From UBA1206 sp041672465 (GTDB lineage Bacteria > Bacillota > Clostridia > Oscillospirales > CAG-382): 14,575 nt of DNA. The notes beneath the pieces were generated by a model. That model made no database searches, was not told the DNA's origin, and saw only the letters and a list, made by a program, of their open reading frames with translations. The position numbers and the translations under genes are program-made. The stretch is from positions 1 to 14,575 of the forward strand of contig JBAYZO010000044.1 in assembly GCA_041672465.1 (NCBI GenBank), written 5' to 3'. Below, piece after piece: positions 13,523 through 14,575 of the stretch (the stretch's first letter is position 1; every line of letters begins with the position of its first letter).

Positions 13523-14575
13523 TCAGCCCTCGTTTTGGTTTTCGGGCTGTTCTTCCGCTCCGCCGTCGGTTTCATCAGGCTTTTCGGGGTTTTCTAAAAC
13601 TTCTTCGGGTTGCTGTTGCTCCGCTTCTGACTCTGTTACCTCTGCTTCTACGGTTTCCTTGGTTTCCTCGGTTTCGACCGTTTTGGTTTCGGTAGCTTCG
13701 GTTTCGGTAACTTCGGTTTCGGTAACTTCGGTTTCTTCAACTTCGGCTTCGGCAACTTCTGTTTCAACGGTTTCGATTTCGGCAACTTCGGTTTCAGCTT
13801 CTTCAACTATATCGGCAATTTCGACTTCCGCCGGTTCTTTTTCTTTTTCTTTTTCTTCTTCTTCTGCTGCTATAATAACACCCGCGCTTTCCATCTCTTC
13901 GGGCGTGGCTTCCTCAGGGCCGAGGAGCGCTTTTATAGAAAGGCTGACCCTGTTTTTTTCGTCGTCGATAGCCGTGATTTTAACGTTTACGCTCTGACCC
14001 ACTTTGAGGACAGACGCGGGGTTGGCGACAAATCTGTGACCTATTTGCGAGCAGTGGATAAGCCCGTCCACGCCGGGAACAATCTCGGCAAACGCGCCGA
14101 ACGGCATAATGCTGACTATCGAGACGTTCACAATGTCGTCAACCTTGTATTTGTCGCTGAAAATCTTCCAAGGGTTTGTGTCTTCTGTCTTATAGCCTAA
14201 GGAAATCCGTTCGTTTTCCCGGTCTTTGTCTTTGATATAAACGTCCACGCTGTCGCCGGGCTTAAACAGTTCGGCGGGGTTTCTGGGTCTCCCCCAGAAC
14301 ATTTCCGAAACATGAATCATCCCGTCCGTGGGGCCTATGTTGACGAACGCGCCGTAATTGGTTACGGAGCGCACCGTTCCGGTGAGCTTTTGCCCGATCT
14401 CAAGGGATTCGTAAAATTCGTCAAGCTTTGCCTTGCGCTCTATTTTTTTGGCGATACGTATCGAGCCGACCACTTTTTTTCTCAAGGCGTTGAAATCGAT
14501 AAGCTTTACCGGCACTTCGGTGTTTTTCAGCGACTCAAGGTTTGAGGTGTCGCGGCCGCACTGCCCCGCCGGGAT
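13523..14575 (-). CDS. S1 RNA-binding domain protein (ribosomal protein S1-like), 5' end outside the window
   Basis: The frame is open to the right edge, so the N-terminus is missing; 350 residues are visible. The first residues (IPAGQCG, then VPVKLIDFNALRKKVVGSIR) look like the end of one S1 domain. Two complete S1 domains follow: visible residues 60-129 (GTVRSVTNYGAFVNIGPTDGMIHVSE) and 146-216 (VSIVSIMPFGAFAEIVPGVDGLIHCSQ). Each has the five-strand OB pattern and the GAF signature. S1 proteins bind single-stranded mRNA and help it onto the 30S ribosome; short versions are normal in Clostridia. From about residue 219 to the end there is a long acidic tail of Glu/Thr/Val pentad repeats. A GTG at 14513-14515 is in frame, but starting there would cut an S1 domain, so it is not the real start. 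A terminator follows at 13451-13480. Confidence 0.88.
   Translation of the reverse strand: MPAGQCGRDTSNLESLKNTEVPVKLIDFNALRKKVVGSIRIAKKIERKAKLDEFYESLEIGQKLTGTVRSVTNYGAFVNIGPTDGMIHVSEMFWGRPRNPAELFKPGDSVDVYIKDKDRENERISLGYKTEDTNPWKIFSDKYKVDDIVNVSIVSIMPFGAFAEIVPGVDGLIHCSQIGHRFVANPASVLKVGQSVNVKITAIDDEKNRVSLSIKALLGPEEATPEEMESAGVIIAAEEEEKEKEKEPAEVEIADIVEEAETEVAEIETVETEVAEAEVEETEVTETEVTETEATETKTVETEETKETVEAEVTESEAEQQQPEEVLENPEKPDETDGGAEEQPENQNEG
13685..13759. repeat. 15-bp tandem repeats coding for an EVTET-type acidic tail
   Basis: Five consecutive 15-base units start at 13685, 13700, 13715, 13730 and 13745. The second and third are identical (GGTTTCGGTAACTTC) and the others differ at a few positions. 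Read on the minus strand they code for pentapeptides of the form E-V-T-E-T. Degenerate units continue on both sides (about 13630-13860). The period keeps the frame, so unit number can vary without breaking the protein. Confidence 0.85.

Overview
The window looks like chromosomal DNA from an uncultured or poorly studied Clostridia-type Firmicute. Three things support this: strong AGGAGG-type ribosome binding sites, the gene order ftsE-ftsX-M23 hydrolase-S41 protease-greA-lysS, and a YrzB-like DUF1292 protein with a short S1-domain ribosomal-type protein. No transposase, integrase, phage gene or CRISPR array is visible. The genus cannot be assigned from the sequence alone.

All but one of the protein genes are on the minus strand and read right to left. 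At the right edge is the 3' part of an S1-domain protein (to 13523), followed by a terminator hairpin. The segment 13099-13522 has no protein gene that I believe. It holds a long, self-complementary stretch (about 13200-13373) that I propose is a structured RNA, possibly 6S RNA. A small, very acidic DUF1292 gene (12727-13098, the only plus-strand gene) follows a near-consensus promoter and a 136-base leader with a terminator-like hairpin. A divergent promoter region (12253-12726) separates it from the main minus-strand block.

The main block begins with a PucR/CdaR-type regulator (12252-11167), with its own good promoter. It continues into ftsE, ftsX, a coiled-coil M23 endopeptidase and an S41 carboxy-terminal protease, a coherent set for FtsEX-controlled peptidoglycan hydrolysis during division and growth. 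The housekeeping genes greA and lysS come next.

Immediately after lysS lies the most unusual part of the window, a cluster of nested palindromic repeats (4299-4682). Two complete units fold into a cloverleaf, and they differ from each other by paired changes that preserve every stem. Four short hairpins separate or flank the units; the first of them on the lysS side supplies the last codons and the stop of lysS.

Beyond the repeats, the minus strand carries a second group: a one-pass membrane protein of unknown function, a membrane-anchored leucine-rich-repeat protein, a GDSL/SGNH hydrolase, a GNAT acetyltransferase and the first codons of one more gene at the left edge. The last genes are tightly spaced and probably cotranscribed. 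Their common purpose is not evident, but the first two are predicted to be at the cell surface.
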